A stretch of 64,000 nucleotides of DNA from Streptomyces sp. R33 (GTDB lineage: Bacteria; Actinomycetota; Actinomycetes; Streptomycetales; Streptomycetaceae). Below, one piece after another: positions 16,666 to 25,416 of this stretch. A model generated the notes under the pieces. The model was not told the DNA's origin. It ran no database searches and saw only the letters and a list, made by a program, of their open reading frames with translations. The DNA lies in contig NZ_CP165727.1 in the NCBI RefSeq assembly GCF_041200175.1, positions 4,901,501 through 4,965,500 of the forward strand. Reading direction: 5' to 3'. Position 1 is the stretch's first letter, and each line of letters begins with the position of its first letter. The position numbers were made by a program, and so were the translations under genes.

Positions 16666-17056
16666 AGTGCCCCACGGACCCCGCCGGGTCCCGTCCCGGC
16701 GCGTTACGGGCGCCCGTCGGGTCGCCGTCGGGCCGCTGTCCGGTCGTGGTCCGGAGGGTGGAGGAGTGGTGTCGGCGCGCGGGCTTGTCCGCGAATCGGA
16801 CCTTGCATGTGGGCCCGAGGCTTCGGAGGAGGTAGCGTGCGTAGCGCGCCACCGGCGGTTGCTCTCGGCCGCGCGCCTCTTCGCGATCCCGCAGAATGGA
16901 TAGCAGGTAGGTGCGCCCGAGGCCGATCGGGTGCGGACGTCGACGCGGCCCTCTGGTCCGCTCCGCCCGCGCCACGTACGGACAGGACCGACGGGTCGTT
17001 GTGGACGACAGTACGGACGGCGCACTCGTGAGACGGCGTAGGAGAGAACGAGACCT
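16666..17056. other. Divergent intergenic region, 391 bp
   Basis: This is the promoter region between the MFS gene and the DUF3027 gene. I see no RNA gene or convincing repeat. A GTG-initiated 44-codon frame (16768-16902, plus) has no clear ribosome site and is not called. GGAGAGAACGAG just before 17057 is the ribosome site of the next gene. Confidence 0.4.
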
Positions 17057-17965
17057 GTGAGTGCTGCGACGACGCGAAGCCGTACCCCCGACCGCCTGTG
17101 CGCCGAGGCGGTAGACCTCGCCCGCGCGGCGGCCGAGGAAGCCGCCGCTCCCGGAGTGGTGGGCGAGCACGTCTCGGCCGTCGCGGAGGGCGACCGGGTC
17201 GTCACGCACTTCTTCGAGTGCAAGGACCCCGGCTACCGCGGCTGGCGCTGGGCCGTCACCGTGACGCGCGCCTCCCGCGCCAAGAACGTCACCCTCGACG
17301 AAACGGTGCTGCTTCCCGGCGACGACGCCCTCCTGGCCCCCGAGTGGGTGCCGTGGAGCGAGCGGCTGCGCCCCGGCGACATGGGCCCCGGCGACCTGCT
17401 GCCCACCGACGCCGAGGACCTGCGGCTGGAGCCGGGCTGGTCGGGCGAGGACGTACCGCCGCCGAACTCGGTCGTCTCCACCGAGATGGCGGAACTGGTC
17501 GAGGCCGAGGACGCCGACGTCACCGACCGCACCGTGGTACCCGTACGGGGTTCCATCACCTCCGTCGCCGAGGAACTCGGCATGCGGCGCGCCCGCGTCC
17601 TGTCCCGCTACGGGCTGCACAGCGCCGCCGACCGCTGGGACGAGGGCTTCGGGGCCAAGACGCCGATGGCGCAGGCGGCGCCCGCCTCCTGCGTCTCCTG
17701 CGGCTTCCTCGTCGCCATCGGCGGCTCGCTCGGCCAGGCCTTCGGCGTCTGCGCCAACGAGTTCGGCCCGGCCGACGGACACCTCGTCTCCCTCTCGTAC
17801 GGCTGCGGCGGCCACTCCGAGGCCGCGGTCATGCCGAAGCCGCTGCGCCCGGCGCCGCCGGTGCTCGACTCGATGGCCTCGGACGAGTTCCTGCTGCGCC
17901 CGGCCCCCGACACGGGCTCGGTCCCCTCGACGGACCTCCCGGCCGCGGACCTCGGGCACTCGTAG
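17057..17965 (+). CDS. DUF3027 family protein
   Basis: The 302-aa protein has a conserved N-terminal block (VAEGDRVVTHFFECKDPGY, RGWRWAVTVTRA), EWVPWSERLRPGDMGPGDLLPT in the middle, and a Cys pair (ASCVSCGFLV, about 213-222) with a later FGVCANEF and SYGCGGHSE that could bind metal. DUF3027 is an actinobacterial family without an assigned function. The start is GTG 17057 with GGAGAGAACGAG upstream. It is monocistronic. Confidence 0.85.
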   Translation: MSAATTRSRTPDRLCAEAVDLARAAAEEAAAPGVVGEHVSAVAEGDRVVTHFFECKDPGYRGWRWAVTVTRASRAKNVTLDETVLLPGDDALLAPEWVPWSERLRPGDMGPGDLLPTDAEDLRLEPGWSGEDVPPPNSVVSTEMAELVEAEDADVTDRTVVPVRGSITSVAEELGMRRARVLSRYGLHSAADRWDEGFGAKTPMAQAAPASCVSCGFLVAIGGSLGQAFGVCANEFGPADGHLVSLSYGCGGHSEAAVMPKPLRPAPPVLDSMASDEFLLRPAPDTGSVPSTDLPAADLGHS

Positions 17966-18035
17966 CCGTACGCGGCGAGGAGCCCGAGCCGGCCGGCGGG
18001 GCGACGGCCCCGGCAGGGCGGCGTACCCTCGCCCC

Positions 18036-18254
18036 ATGGGGGAAGACGGCATGGTGGGGCGGGACGGCCGGGTGACCGGGACGGTGGGCCCGGGCCTGGT
18101 GGGCGAGGTCATCGTCCGCATCCGGGGCGGCGCGGAGCACTTCCTCGCGCACCCGGCGCCCGGGACGGGCCGGCTGCCGGTCGGCACGGTCGTGACCGTC
18201 GTCGAGTACCTGCCGCCGCGCACGGTGTACGTGATGGCGGCCTACGACAACTGA
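18036..18254 (+). CDS. NfeD-like OB-fold protein without membrane segments
   Basis: The 72-aa protein has a beta-rich pattern: GRVTGTVGPGLVGEVIVRI, AEHFLAHPA, LPVGTVVTVVEYLPPRTVYVMAA. This matches the C-terminal OB domain of NfeD proteins. NfeD and flotillin genes are classic neighbours, and the flotillin gene starts 138 nt downstream. Unlike normal NfeD, this one has no transmembrane part. TACCCT is 6 nt before the ATG, so a leaderless start is likely. The role in flotillin assembly is inferred from context. Confidence 0.65.
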   Translation: MGEDGMVGRDGRVTGTVGPGLVGEVIVRIRGGAEHFLAHPAPGTGRLPVGTVVTVVEYLPPRTVYVMAAYDN

Positions 18255-18392
18255 GCTCCGGCGCCACCTGCGCGGATGTGGTTCGTATCAAGATGGCGAC
18301 AAGAAAGCGCGAGCGTCTTCTTAACGGCCCGGCACAGGAGCACACTCGCCCTCGTCAGTGTCGAACGGCACTGCGATAAGGGGGCGTTGCCG

Positions 18393-19874
18393 ATGGCTAT
18401 CGGCGTCGTGGCGGGAATCGTTCTCGCCGCAATCCTGGCTTTGATCGGGCTGTTCAAGCTCATGTGGCGAGTGGCCGAACCGAACGAGGCACTCGTCATC
18501 TCCGGCTCCACGCACCGCACCGAGGGCATCGGCGAGGGCATGGGGTTCCGGATCGTCACCGGGCGCGGAACCCTCGTGGTGCCCGGCGTCCAGGCGGTAC
18601 GGAAGCTGTCGCTGGACCTCAACGAGACCCAGCTGAACGTGGACTGCGTGACCCACCAGGGCATCCCGCTGCGCGTGAAAGGCGTCGTGATCTTCAAGAT
18701 CGGCGACGACCTCGTGTCCATCGCGAACGCGGCGCGCCGCTTCCTGGACCAGCAGAAGATGATGCCCGAGCGGGTGCACATCGTCTTCGCGGGCCATCTG
18801 CGGTCCATCGTGGGCGGGTTGACGGTCGAGGACATGATCCGCGACCGCGAGAAGCTCACCGGGCAGACCCGGGCGGCCTGCGGCACGGAGATGGAGAAGC
18901 TCGGCCTCATCGTCGACTCGCTGCAGATCCACGAGATCGAGGACCCGACCGGCTACATCAAGAACCTGGCGATGCCGCACGCGGCCGCCGTCCAGCGGGA
19001 CGCGCGCATCGCGCAGGCCGAGGCGAACCGTTTGGCCACCGAGGCCGAGCAGACCGCGTTCGCGCGGATGGCGGAGGCCACCCGCGACAGCGAGATCCTC
19101 CAGGCCGGCTACCAGGCCGAGCGCGACAAGGCCGCCGCGACCGCCCGCCAGGCGGGCCCGCTCTCGGAGGCGGCGGCCCGCCAGGAGGTCGTCGTCCAGG
19201 AGACCCGGGTCGCCGAGCTCGAGGCGCACCGCCGCGAGCAGCAGCTCCAGGCCGACGTACGCAAGCCCGCGGACGCGGCGGCGTACGAGACCCGCACCCG
19301 GGCCGAGGCCGAGCGCGACGCCCGCATCTCGGCGGCGCAGGCCAAGGCCAAGGAGACGGAGCTGGCGGCCGCAGCCGAGGCCACGCGCGTGACCACGGCG
19401 GCGACTGCGGACGCGGCGGCCACCGAGGCCAGGGGGCTCGCCGCCGCGAAGGCCACCCGGGCGACCGGTGAGGCCGAGGCCGCGGCCACCCAGGCGAAGG
19501 GCCTCGCGGTGGCGGCGTCGGCGAAGGCGAAGGGCCTCGCCGAGGCCGACGCGATCAAGGCGCGGGCCGCCGCACTGGCCGAGAACCAGGAGGCGGTGGT
19601 CGCGCAGCAGCTCGCCGAGAACTGGCCGGCGATCGTGGAGGCGGGCGCGGGTGCCTTCGGCAACGTGGAGCACATGGTCCTCCTGAACGGCGCGGAGGGC
19701 ATGTCGGAGATGTTCGCGAAGGCGCTGACCATGGGCGGCACCGGGCTGGGCCTGGCCCGCCAGCTGCTCGCGTCGATGTCCCAGCCGGCCGCCCCGGGGG
19801 CCGCCCCGGGCACCACCCCGGTGAACGGCAGCACGGCATCCTCGTCCCACCAGATCCCGATCGCGGAGGCGTAA
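18393..19874 (+). CDS. Flotillin-like SPFH-domain protein
   Basis: The 493-aa protein begins with one membrane segment (GVVAGIVLAAILALIGLF, about 4-21). A PHB/SPFH domain follows (about 30-200: EALVISGSTHR, VQAVRKLSLDLNETQLNV, LRSIVGGLTVEDMIRDRE). A long Ala/Glu coiled coil (about 200-430) contains repeated E-A and AKGLA blocks. Flotillins scaffold functional membrane microdomains. The last 40 residues are Pro/Ser-rich. The start is ATG 18393 with a G-run about 9 nt upstream. It is paired with the OB-fold gene upstream. Confidence 0.9.
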   Translation: MAIGVVAGIVLAAILALIGLFKLMWRVAEPNEALVISGSTHRTEGIGEGMGFRIVTGRGTLVVPGVQAVRKLSLDLNETQLNVDCVTHQGIPLRVKGVVIFKIGDDLVSIANAARRFLDQQKMMPERVHIVFAGHLRSIVGGLTVEDMIRDREKLTGQTRAACGTEMEKLGLIVDSLQIHEIEDPTGYIKNLAMPHAAAVQRDARIAQAEANRLATEAEQTAFARMAEATRDSEILQAGYQAERDKAAATARQAGPLSEAAARQEVVVQETRVAELEAHRREQQLQADVRKPADAAAYETRTRAEAERDARISAAQAKAKETELAAAAEATRVTTAATADAAATEARGLAAAKATRATGEAEAAATQAKGLAVAASAKAKGLAEADAIKARAAALAENQEAVVAQQLAENWPAIVEAGAGAFGNVEHMVLLNGAEGMSEMFAKALTMGGTGLGLARQLLASMSQPAAPGAAPGTTPVNGSTASSSHQIPIAEA

Positions 19875-19920
19875 CCCGCTGCCCGGCGCGGGCCTGACCC
19901 ACACGGGTTAGGCTCGCGCC

Positions 19921-19935
19921 ATGAGGCTGTCATGA
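19921..19935 (+). CDS. Four-codon minicistron (MRLS) coupled to thpR
   Basis: ATG AGG CTG TCA TGA ends in an ATGA overlap with the thpR start at 19932. The 9 nt ATGAGGCTG occur twice, at 19921 and 19932. TAGGCT lies 6 nt before the first ATG, so a leaderless transcript would begin on this minicistron. Whether it is translated is unknown. Confidence 0.35.
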   Translation: MRLS

Positions 19936-20537
19936 GGCTGTTCGCCGCGGTGATGCCGCCCCGGGAGGCCGTCGACGAGCTCCGCGAGGCCGTCGAGGCC
20001 GTCCGGGACGCCCCGCCCGTCGGGGACGACCCGGCCCTCGGGCACGACCGGTCCGGCCGGCACGACCGGCTGCGCTGGACCGGGGAGGCGGGCTGGCACT
20101 TCACGCTCGCCTTCATGGGCGAGGTACGGGACGAGGTCCTGCCCGACCTGTACGCCCGCCTGGGCCGCGCCGCGCACCGCACCGACCCCTTCCCCCTCCG
20201 CATCCACGGCTCCGGGCACTTCGGCGAGCGTGCCCTGTGGGTCGGCGCCGCCGGCGGGCTCGACCAGATGCGGATGCTCGCCGAGCGCGCGGACGCCGCC
20301 GCCCGCCGGGCCGGGATCCCCATGGACCAGCACCGCCGGTACAGCGCCCACCTCACCCTGGCCCGCAGCCACGGCGGCACCGACCTGCACCCGTACCTGG
20401 AGGCCCTCGCGGGTTTCGAGGGCACGCCCTGGCAGGTCGGGGAGCTCAGCCTGGTCCGCAGCAACCTCCCGGCCGGCGGAGTCCCGGGAGAGCAGCCCCG
20501 CTACGAGGTCCTCGAGGCCTGGCCCCTGGGCGCTTGA
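19932..20537 (+). CDS. thpR: RNA 2',3'-cyclic phosphodiesterase (LigT/2H family)
   Basis: The 201-aa protein has the two hallmark HxTx motifs: HFTL (56-59) and HLTL (140-143). 2H phosphoesterases of this type hydrolyse RNA 2',3'-cyclic phosphates to 2'-phosphomonoesters. A Lys/Arg-poor Asp/Gly/Pro insertion lies around residues 28-45. The start at 19932 is chosen because it opens with RLFAAVMPP, normal for the family. The upstream in-line ATG at 19921 is out of frame and terminates after four codons. Confidence 0.88.
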   Translation: MRLFAAVMPPREAVDELREAVEAVRDAPPVGDDPALGHDRSGRHDRLRWTGEAGWHFTLAFMGEVRDEVLPDLYARLGRAAHRTDPFPLRIHGSGHFGERALWVGAAGGLDQMRMLAERADAAARRAGIPMDQHRRYSAHLTLARSHGGTDLHPYLEALAGFEGTPWQVGELSLVRSNLPAGGVPGEQPRYEVLEAWPLGA

Positions 20538-20580
20538 CCCTCGGTACGGGAACGGCGGAGGACCGCGTTACGCTCGACGG

Positions 20581-20670
20581 GTGGATCCCAAGACCCGAAA
20601 CCGCGTAATGGCCGGTGTACTCGTGCTGATGTTCGTCGTCGTGGCAGTGGCAGCCGCCGTGGGCCAGTAG
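20581..20670 (+). CDS. 29-residue membrane peptide
   Basis: A GTG-initiated 29-codon ORF encodes a basic N-terminus (DPKTRNR) followed by one transmembrane helix (AGVLVLMFVVVAVAAAVG). TACGCT lies exactly 6 nt before the GTG, which fits a leaderless transcript. Small single-pass peptides of this kind are found in many Streptomyces genomes (from memory) but are often unannotated. No function is known. Confidence 0.6.
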   Translation: MDPKTRNRVMAGVLVLMFVVVAVAAAVGQ

Positions 20671-20726
20671 CTCCTGCCCGCGGGGGCCTTGCCTGGAGTG
20701 GGCTCCAAGCAGTTGGCTTGGGAGCC

Positions 20727-21716
20727 ATGAAGTACACACAGCTGGGACGCACCGGACTCAAGGTCAGCCGACTTGTACTCGGCACGATGAACTTCGGTCC
20801 GCAGACAGACGAACCCACCAGCCACTCGATCCTGGACACGGCGCTCGCCTCGGGTCTGAACTTCGTCGACACGGCCAACGTCTACGGGTGGGGGGAGAAC
20901 AAGGGCCGCACCGAGGAGATCATCGGCACCTGGTTCGCCCAGGGCGGCGGCAGGCGGGACAAGACCGTGCTGGCCACCAAGGTGTACGGGAACATGGCCG
21001 GCGACGGCGACCCGTGGCCCAACCACGACAAGCTCTCGGCGCTGAACATCCGCCGGGCCGTCGAGGCCAGTCTCAAGCGGCTGCAGACGGACTACATCGA
21101 CGTCTACCAGTTCCACCACGTCGACCGCCGGACCCCCTTCGAGGAGATCTGGCAGGCCGTCGACGTGCTGATCCAGCAGGGCAAGGTGCTGTACGCCGGG
21201 TCGTCGAACTTCCCCGGGTACAAGATCGCCCAGGCCAACGAGGCGGCCGCCCGGCGCGGCTCGGTCGGGCTGGTCAGCGAGCAGTGCCTGTACAACCTCG
21301 CGGAGCGGCGCGCCGAGATGGAGGTCATCCCGGCGGCGCAGGAGTACGGGCTCGGGGTGATCCCGTGGTCCCCGCTGCACGGCGGGCTGCTCGGCGGCGT
21401 CATCAAGAAGGAGGTCGCGGGCGGCCGCCGCGCCGAGGGCCGCTCGGCGGACGCGCTGGCCAACACCGCGGTGCGGGCGCAGGTGCAGGCGTACGAGGAC
21501 CTGCTCGACAAGCACGGCCTGGAGCCCGGCGAGACGGCCCTGGCGTGGCTGCTGACCCGGCCCGGGGTGACGGGCCCGATCGTGGGTCCCCGTACGGCGG
21601 AGCAGCTGGAGAGCGCGCTGCGCGCGCTCGAGCTGGAGCTGTCCGAGGAGGTGCTCACCGGCCTGGACGAGATCTTCCCCGGCCCGGGCCCCTCGCCCGA
21701 AGCCTTCGCCTGGTGA
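20727..21716 (+). CDS. Aldo/keto reductase
   Basis: The 329-aa TIM-barrel reductase has the catalytic tetrad regions visible: DTANVYG (Asp, Tyr), LATKVYG (Lys) and FHHVD (His). The NADP site is at PIVGPRTAEQLESALRA near the C-terminus. It resembles the YghZ/GSP69-like (AKR11/12-type) group. The substrate is not assigned. The start is ATG 20727, with GGGAG 3 nt upstream. It is followed by a terminator hairpin. Confidence 0.9.
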   Translation: MKYTQLGRTGLKVSRLVLGTMNFGPQTDEPTSHSILDTALASGLNFVDTANVYGWGENKGRTEEIIGTWFAQGGGRRDKTVLATKVYGNMAGDGDPWPNHDKLSALNIRRAVEASLKRLQTDYIDVYQFHHVDRRTPFEEIWQAVDVLIQQGKVLYAGSSNFPGYKIAQANEAAARRGSVGLVSEQCLYNLAERRAEMEVIPAAQEYGLGVIPWSPLHGGLLGGVIKKEVAGGRRAEGRSADALANTAVRAQVQAYEDLLDKHGLEPGETALAWLLTRPGVTGPIVGPRTAEQLESALRALELELSEEVLTGLDEIFPGPGPSPEAFAW

Positions 21717-21737
21717 TCCGGTAGCAGCACGGTGTAC

Positions 21738-21766
21738 GGCCGCCGCGTCCCGGTGATGCGGCGGCC
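21738..21766. terminator. Hairpin between convergent genes
   Basis: GGCCGCCGC (21738-21746) pairs with GCGGCGGCC (21758-21766) around an 11-nt loop, 21 nt after the reductase stop. Confidence 0.65.
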
Positions 21767-21808
21767 GCGCCGCACGGCGCGGGGCAAGTGCCGCCGGGGG
21801 AACGGGTG

Positions 21809-22501
21809 TCAGCGGTCCGCGGCGGGGCGGTAGGGGCCTGCGATGCCCCAGGCCTGGTGCAGGACCGCCGCGAACTCCCCGGCCAGCCGGTGCTCGCCCG
21901 AGGCGTTGGGGTGGGTGCCGTCGTAGGTGTCCTGGTGGATCTCGTACGAGGCCGGGCGCGCGGCCAGCAGGATCGGCGAGGCCTCGGTCGACAGGTCGGC
22001 GACGGCCTTCGCGAGGAGCTCGTTGAACCGGGCGACCTCGGCCGCGAAGGGTGCGTCGGACTCGGCCCGGACGTTCGGGATGACCGGGAGCAGGATCATC
22101 CGTATGTCCGGCCGGGCGGCGCGGGCCTCCGCGACGAAGCGGCGGGCATTGGCCGCGGTCTCCTCGGCGCCGGTGTAGAAGCCGAGGTCGATCAGGCCGA
22201 GGGAGACAAGGAGTATGTCGGCTCCGCCGGAGCGCACGGCGGAGCCGATGAGCGGGGCCATGTGCTGCCAGCCCTCGCCCCAGCCGGCGAGGTGGCGGCG
22301 GGCGTGCTCCGGGAAGCCGGGGTCCGCGTACGCGTGGCTGGTCGGCTCGTTCGCGGAGGTGTCGAACAGCTCGCAGCGCGGGCCGACGATCTCGTACGGG
22401 CCGCCGAGGGCGGCATCGAGGTGCTGCCACATCCGGTAGCGCCAGGTGTAGTCGCCGGCGCGTCCGATGGTCATGGAGTCGCCGACGAACATGAAACGCA
22501 T
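21809..22501 (-). CDS. SGNH/GDSL-family esterase
   Basis: The 230-aa protein has block I FVGDSMTIG with the nucleophile Ser, block III-type SLGLIDLG, and block V DGTHPNASGEHRLA with the catalytic Asp/His. There is no signal peptide, so it is probably cytoplasmic, unlike many Streptomyces SGNH lipases. The start is ATG 22501. It is divergent from a secreted propeller protein. The substrate is unknown. Confidence 0.85.
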   Translation of the reverse strand: MRFMFVGDSMTIGRAGDYTWRYRMWQHLDAALGGPYEIVGPRCELFDTSANEPTSHAYADPGFPEHARRHLAGWGEGWQHMAPLIGSAVRSGGADILLVSLGLIDLGFYTGAEETAANARRFVAEARAARPDIRMILLPVIPNVRAESDAPFAAEVARFNELLAKAVADLSTEASPILLAARPASYEIHQDTYDGTHPNASGEHRLAGEFAAVLHQAWGIAGPYRPAADR

Positions 22502-22577
22502 CCGGTCATCATCGCGGATCACGCGCCGGGAGCCCCTGTGATGCCGGACACGCGGGGCGGGCTGGCACGCTTGGGGT

Positions 22578-23585
22578 ATGCGCCTGCTGCCGTTGACCGC
22601 CGTCATTGCCCTTGCCGTGCTGCCGGGTTCGGCCGCCGCGGCCGCCCAGAGCCCCCCCTCCGTGCCGTCGGGGTTCACGATCGCCGATCCGCGGATCAAG
22701 GAGTCGAGCGGGCTGGCGGCGAGCCGGATCCACCCGGGCGTGTACTGGACGCACAACGACAGCGACGACGGCCCGTTCGTGTACGCGGTGGACTCGGCGA
22801 CCGGCAGGACCGTGGCCCGGGTGACGCTGACCGGGGTCGGGACCCCGCGCGACGTCGAGGCGATCTCGCTGGGCCCGGACGGGCAGCTGTACGTCGGGGA
22901 CATCGGCGACAACCTGAACGGGAGCTGGGACCACGTCTGGGTCTACCGCTTCCCGGAGCCGAAGCAACTGGCCGATGTCACGGTCAAGGCCGAGCAGTTC
23001 ACGGTGAAGTACGCGGACGGGGCGCGCAACGCGGAGGCACTGATGGTGCATCCGGTGACGGGCCGGGTGTACATCGCGAGCAAGAGCGAGGACAAGGGCG
23101 GGCTGTACGAGGGGCCCAAGGAGCTGTCCGCGTCGGGGCCGAACGTGTTCCGGCGGGTGGCGGACCTGCCGTGGGTCACGGACGGGGCGTTCTCGCCGGA
23201 CGGCGGCCGCCTGACGCTGCGCGGCTACTTCTTCGCGCGGACCTACCCGTGGAAGGACGGGAAGCCGGAGGGCGAGGGCGAGCGGGTGGACGCGCCGTGG
23301 CAGGGGCAGGCGGAGTCGGTGACGTACTCGGCGGACGGGTCGGCGCTGATGTTCGGCTCGGAGGGGGAGTCGAGCAGGGTGGTGGCGGTTCCGGTGAAAC
23401 CGGCGTCCGGCGGCTCCCCCGCCCCCGCGAAGCCGGGCACGACTCCGGCCGCCGGGGCCCCCGGCCCTGCGGGCGAGCAGGGCGGGGGCAGCTTCACGAA
23501 GGGCGCGGCCGTGCTGGCCGTGGGCACGGTGCTGGTGCTCGGGGCCAAGCGGCTCTTCCGCCGCCGGCCCCGAGGGGACTCCTGA
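22578..23585 (+). CDS. Secreted, C-terminally membrane-anchored beta-propeller-like protein
   Basis: The 335-aa protein has a signal peptide (1-25, cleavage near AAA), then a repeat-rich beta domain with ESSGLAASRIHPGVYWTHNDS, LYVGDIGDN, GRVYIASKSED and VTDGAFSPDGG, typical of six-bladed propeller-like folds. A Pro/Gly/Ala linker (about 275-305) and a membrane helix with RRRPR stop-transfer follow. CACGCT is 6 nt before the ATG. The function is not known. It ends 10 nt before the convergent MFS gene. Confidence 0.78.
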   Translation: MRLLPLTAVIALAVLPGSAAAAAQSPPSVPSGFTIADPRIKESSGLAASRIHPGVYWTHNDSDDGPFVYAVDSATGRTVARVTLTGVGTPRDVEAISLGPDGQLYVGDIGDNLNGSWDHVWVYRFPEPKQLADVTVKAEQFTVKYADGARNAEALMVHPVTGRVYIASKSEDKGGLYEGPKELSASGPNVFRRVADLPWVTDGAFSPDGGRLTLRGYFFARTYPWKDGKPEGEGERVDAPWQGQAESVTYSADGSALMFGSEGESSRVVAVPVKPASGGSPAPAKPGTTPAAGAPGPAGEQGGGSFTKGAAVLAVGTVLVLGAKRLFRRRPRGDS

Positions 23586-23595
23586 CCGGGGGTCC

Positions 23596-24951
23596 TCACG
23601 CCGCCGCGACCAGCTCGCGGGGGCGGGGGGTCGGGACGAACGTGACTCCCTTGCGGGTCACGCTCAGGCGGAGGTTGCCCACGCGGGAGAGGATCACCGC
23701 GATCGCCGCGGCCGCGGCCAGCGAGACGAGTCCGCCCGCGGCCATGCCGATCCGGGCCCCGTACGTGTCCGTCACCCAGCCGACGATCGGTGCACCGATC
23801 GGGGTGCCGCCCGTGAACACCATCATGAACAGCGCCATCACCCGCCCCCGCATCTCGGGGTCGGTGGCCATCTGGACGCTCGCGTTGGCGGTCACGTTGA
23901 CCGTCAGCCCGAACATCCCGATCGGCACGAGCAGCGCCGCGAACAGCCAGAACCCGAGCGCGAAGGCCGTCACGATCTCCAGTACGGAGAACAGCAGTGC
24001 CGCCGCGACCAGAAGCCGCAGCCGCGAGTTGCCCCGCCGCGCCGCCAGCAGCGCACCCGCCAGGGAGCCCGCGGCGATCAGCGTGTTGAAGAGCCCGTAC
24101 GTGCCCGCGTCCCCGTGGAACACGTCGCTGACGAACGCCGACAGCCAGATCGGGAAGTTGAACCCGAAGGTGCCGATGAAGCCGACCAGAACGATCGGCC
24201 AGATCAGCTCCGGGCGCCCGGCGACGTAGCGCAGGCCCTCCCGCAGCTGCCCCTTGGCGCGGGGCTGCGGCTCGATCGGGCGCAGTTCGCGCGTCCGCAT
24301 CAGCAGCAGGCCGGCGACGGGCGCGGCGAAGGACAGTCCGTTCAGCAGGAAGGCCCAGCCGGAGCCGACGGCGGTGATCAGCACACCGGCGATCGCCGGG
24401 CCGACCAGCCGTGCGGACTGGAAGTTGGCGGAGTTCAGGCTGACGGCGTTGGCGAGCTGCTCCGGGCCGACCATCTCGGAGACGAACGTCTGCCGTGCGG
24501 GGTTGTCCACGACGGTGACGAGGCCGAGCAGGAAGGCCGCGAGGTACACGTGCCAGACCTGGACGTGTCCGGCCAGGGTGAGCACGGCGAGCGCGATACC
24601 GGTCAGGCCCATCAGGGATTGCGTGGCGATCAGCAGCGGGCGCTTGGGCAGCCGGTCGGCGAGTACGCCTCCGTAGAGGCCGAACACCATCATCGGCAGG
24701 AACTGCAGCGCGATGGTGATGCCGACGGCGGAAGCCGAGCCGGTCAGGGACAGGACCAGCCAGTCCTGGGCGATGCGCTGCATCCAGGTGCCGGTGTTGG
24801 AAACGGCCTGTCCCGTGGCGAAGAGCCGGTAGTTCCGGATCTTCAGCGAGCTGAACATCGAGTTGTCCGTGCCCGCGGCGCGCGTCGTGCGCGCGGTGCT
24901 AGTGGTGGATGTATGGCCGGGTGCGGAGTCTGCTCCGTTTCCCGTACTCAA
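23596..24951 (-). CDS. MFS transporter (MFS_3, enterobactin-exporter-like)
   Basis: The 451-aa, 12-segment transporter has the opening FSSLKIRNYRLFATGQAVSN, WMQRIAQDWLVLSLTGS, motif-A-like YGGVLADRLPKRPLL, and the C-half MFTGGTPIGAPIVGW-type sequence, as in MFS_3 exporters. The start is TTG 24951, chosen because AGGAGG lies 9 nt upstream; no other codon nearby has such a site. It lies 26 nt downstream of a marR gene and is probably its regulatory target and operon partner. The exported compound is unknown. Confidence 0.85.
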   Translation of the reverse strand: MSTGNGADSAPGHTSTTSTARTTRAAGTDNSMFSSLKIRNYRLFATGQAVSNTGTWMQRIAQDWLVLSLTGSASAVGITIALQFLPMMVFGLYGGVLADRLPKRPLLIATQSLMGLTGIALAVLTLAGHVQVWHVYLAAFLLGLVTVVDNPARQTFVSEMVGPEQLANAVSLNSANFQSARLVGPAIAGVLITAVGSGWAFLLNGLSFAAPVAGLLLMRTRELRPIEPQPRAKGQLREGLRYVAGRPELIWPIVLVGFIGTFGFNFPIWLSAFVSDVFHGDAGTYGLFNTLIAAGSLAGALLAARRGNSRLRLLVAAALLFSVLEIVTAFALGFWLFAALLVPIGMFGLTVNVTANASVQMATDPEMRGRVMALFMMVFTGGTPIGAPIVGWVTDTYGARIGMAAGGLVSLAAAAAIAVILSRVGNLRLSVTRKGVTFVPTPRPRELVAAA

Positions 24952-24977
24952 AAGCGGTCGCCTCCTGGCGTCGTCTC

Positions 24978-25415
24978 CTACAAGTGCGCGAGCTTCTCCA
25001 GGACGGGCGCTGCCTCGCGCAGCTTGGCCCATTCGTCCTCGGTGAGCTCGGCCGCGAGCCCGGCCAGGAAGGCGTTCCGCTTGCGACGGCTCTCCTCGAG
25101 CATCGCTTCGGCCTCCTCGGTCTGGGTGACCACCTTCTGGCGGCGGTCGTCCGGGTGCGGCTGCAGCCTGACCAGTCCCTTGGCCTCCAGCAGCGCGACG
25201 ATGCGCGTCATCGACGGCGGCTGGACGTGTTCGCGCCGGGCCAGCTCACCGGGGGTGGCCTGGCCGCACCGGGCGAGCGTGCCGAGGACCGACATCTCGG
25301 TCGGGCTCAGCGATTCGTCGACGCGCTGGTGCTTGAGGCGCCGGCCCAGCCGCATGACGGCGGAGCGGAGGTCGTTCACGGCGGCAGCGTCGTCGCCATG
25401 GGTAAGGTCGAGCAT
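24978..25415 (-). CDS. MarR-family transcriptional regulator
   Basis: The 145-aa protein has a winged helix-turn-helix (about 40-100: LSPTEMSVLGTLARCGQATPGELARREHVQPPSMTRIVALLE) with the wing DPDDRRQ-like PHPDDRRQKVV. It precedes the MFS gene on the same strand. It probably represses itself and the exporter and is released by a small ligand. An inverted repeat covers its promoter (25417-25448), and TAGTCT sits 6 nt before the ATG. Confidence 0.92.
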   Translation of the reverse strand: MLDLTHGDDAAAVNDLRSAVMRLGRRLKHQRVDESLSPTEMSVLGTLARCGQATPGELARREHVQPPSMTRIVALLEAKGLVRLQPHPDDRRQKVVTQTEEAEAMLEESRRKRNAFLAGLAAELTEDEWAKLREAAPVLEKLAHL

Positions 25416-25416
25416 C

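Noticed and set aside
16768..16902. 44-codon GTG ORF in the MFS/DUF3027 intergenic region
   Set aside because: It has no ribosome site, no promoter hexamer at the right distance and no membrane or domain features.
17951..17988. Terminator after the DUF3027 gene (CTCGGGC with GCCCGAG)
   Set aside because: The stem is only 7 bp with a 24-nt loop and overlaps the coding end, too weak to call.
19905..19916. GGGTTAGGCT as a DmdR1 iron box in front of thpR
   Set aside because: Only one half-site of the iron box is present and it is better explained as a -10 hexamer (TAGGCT) 6 nt before an ATG.
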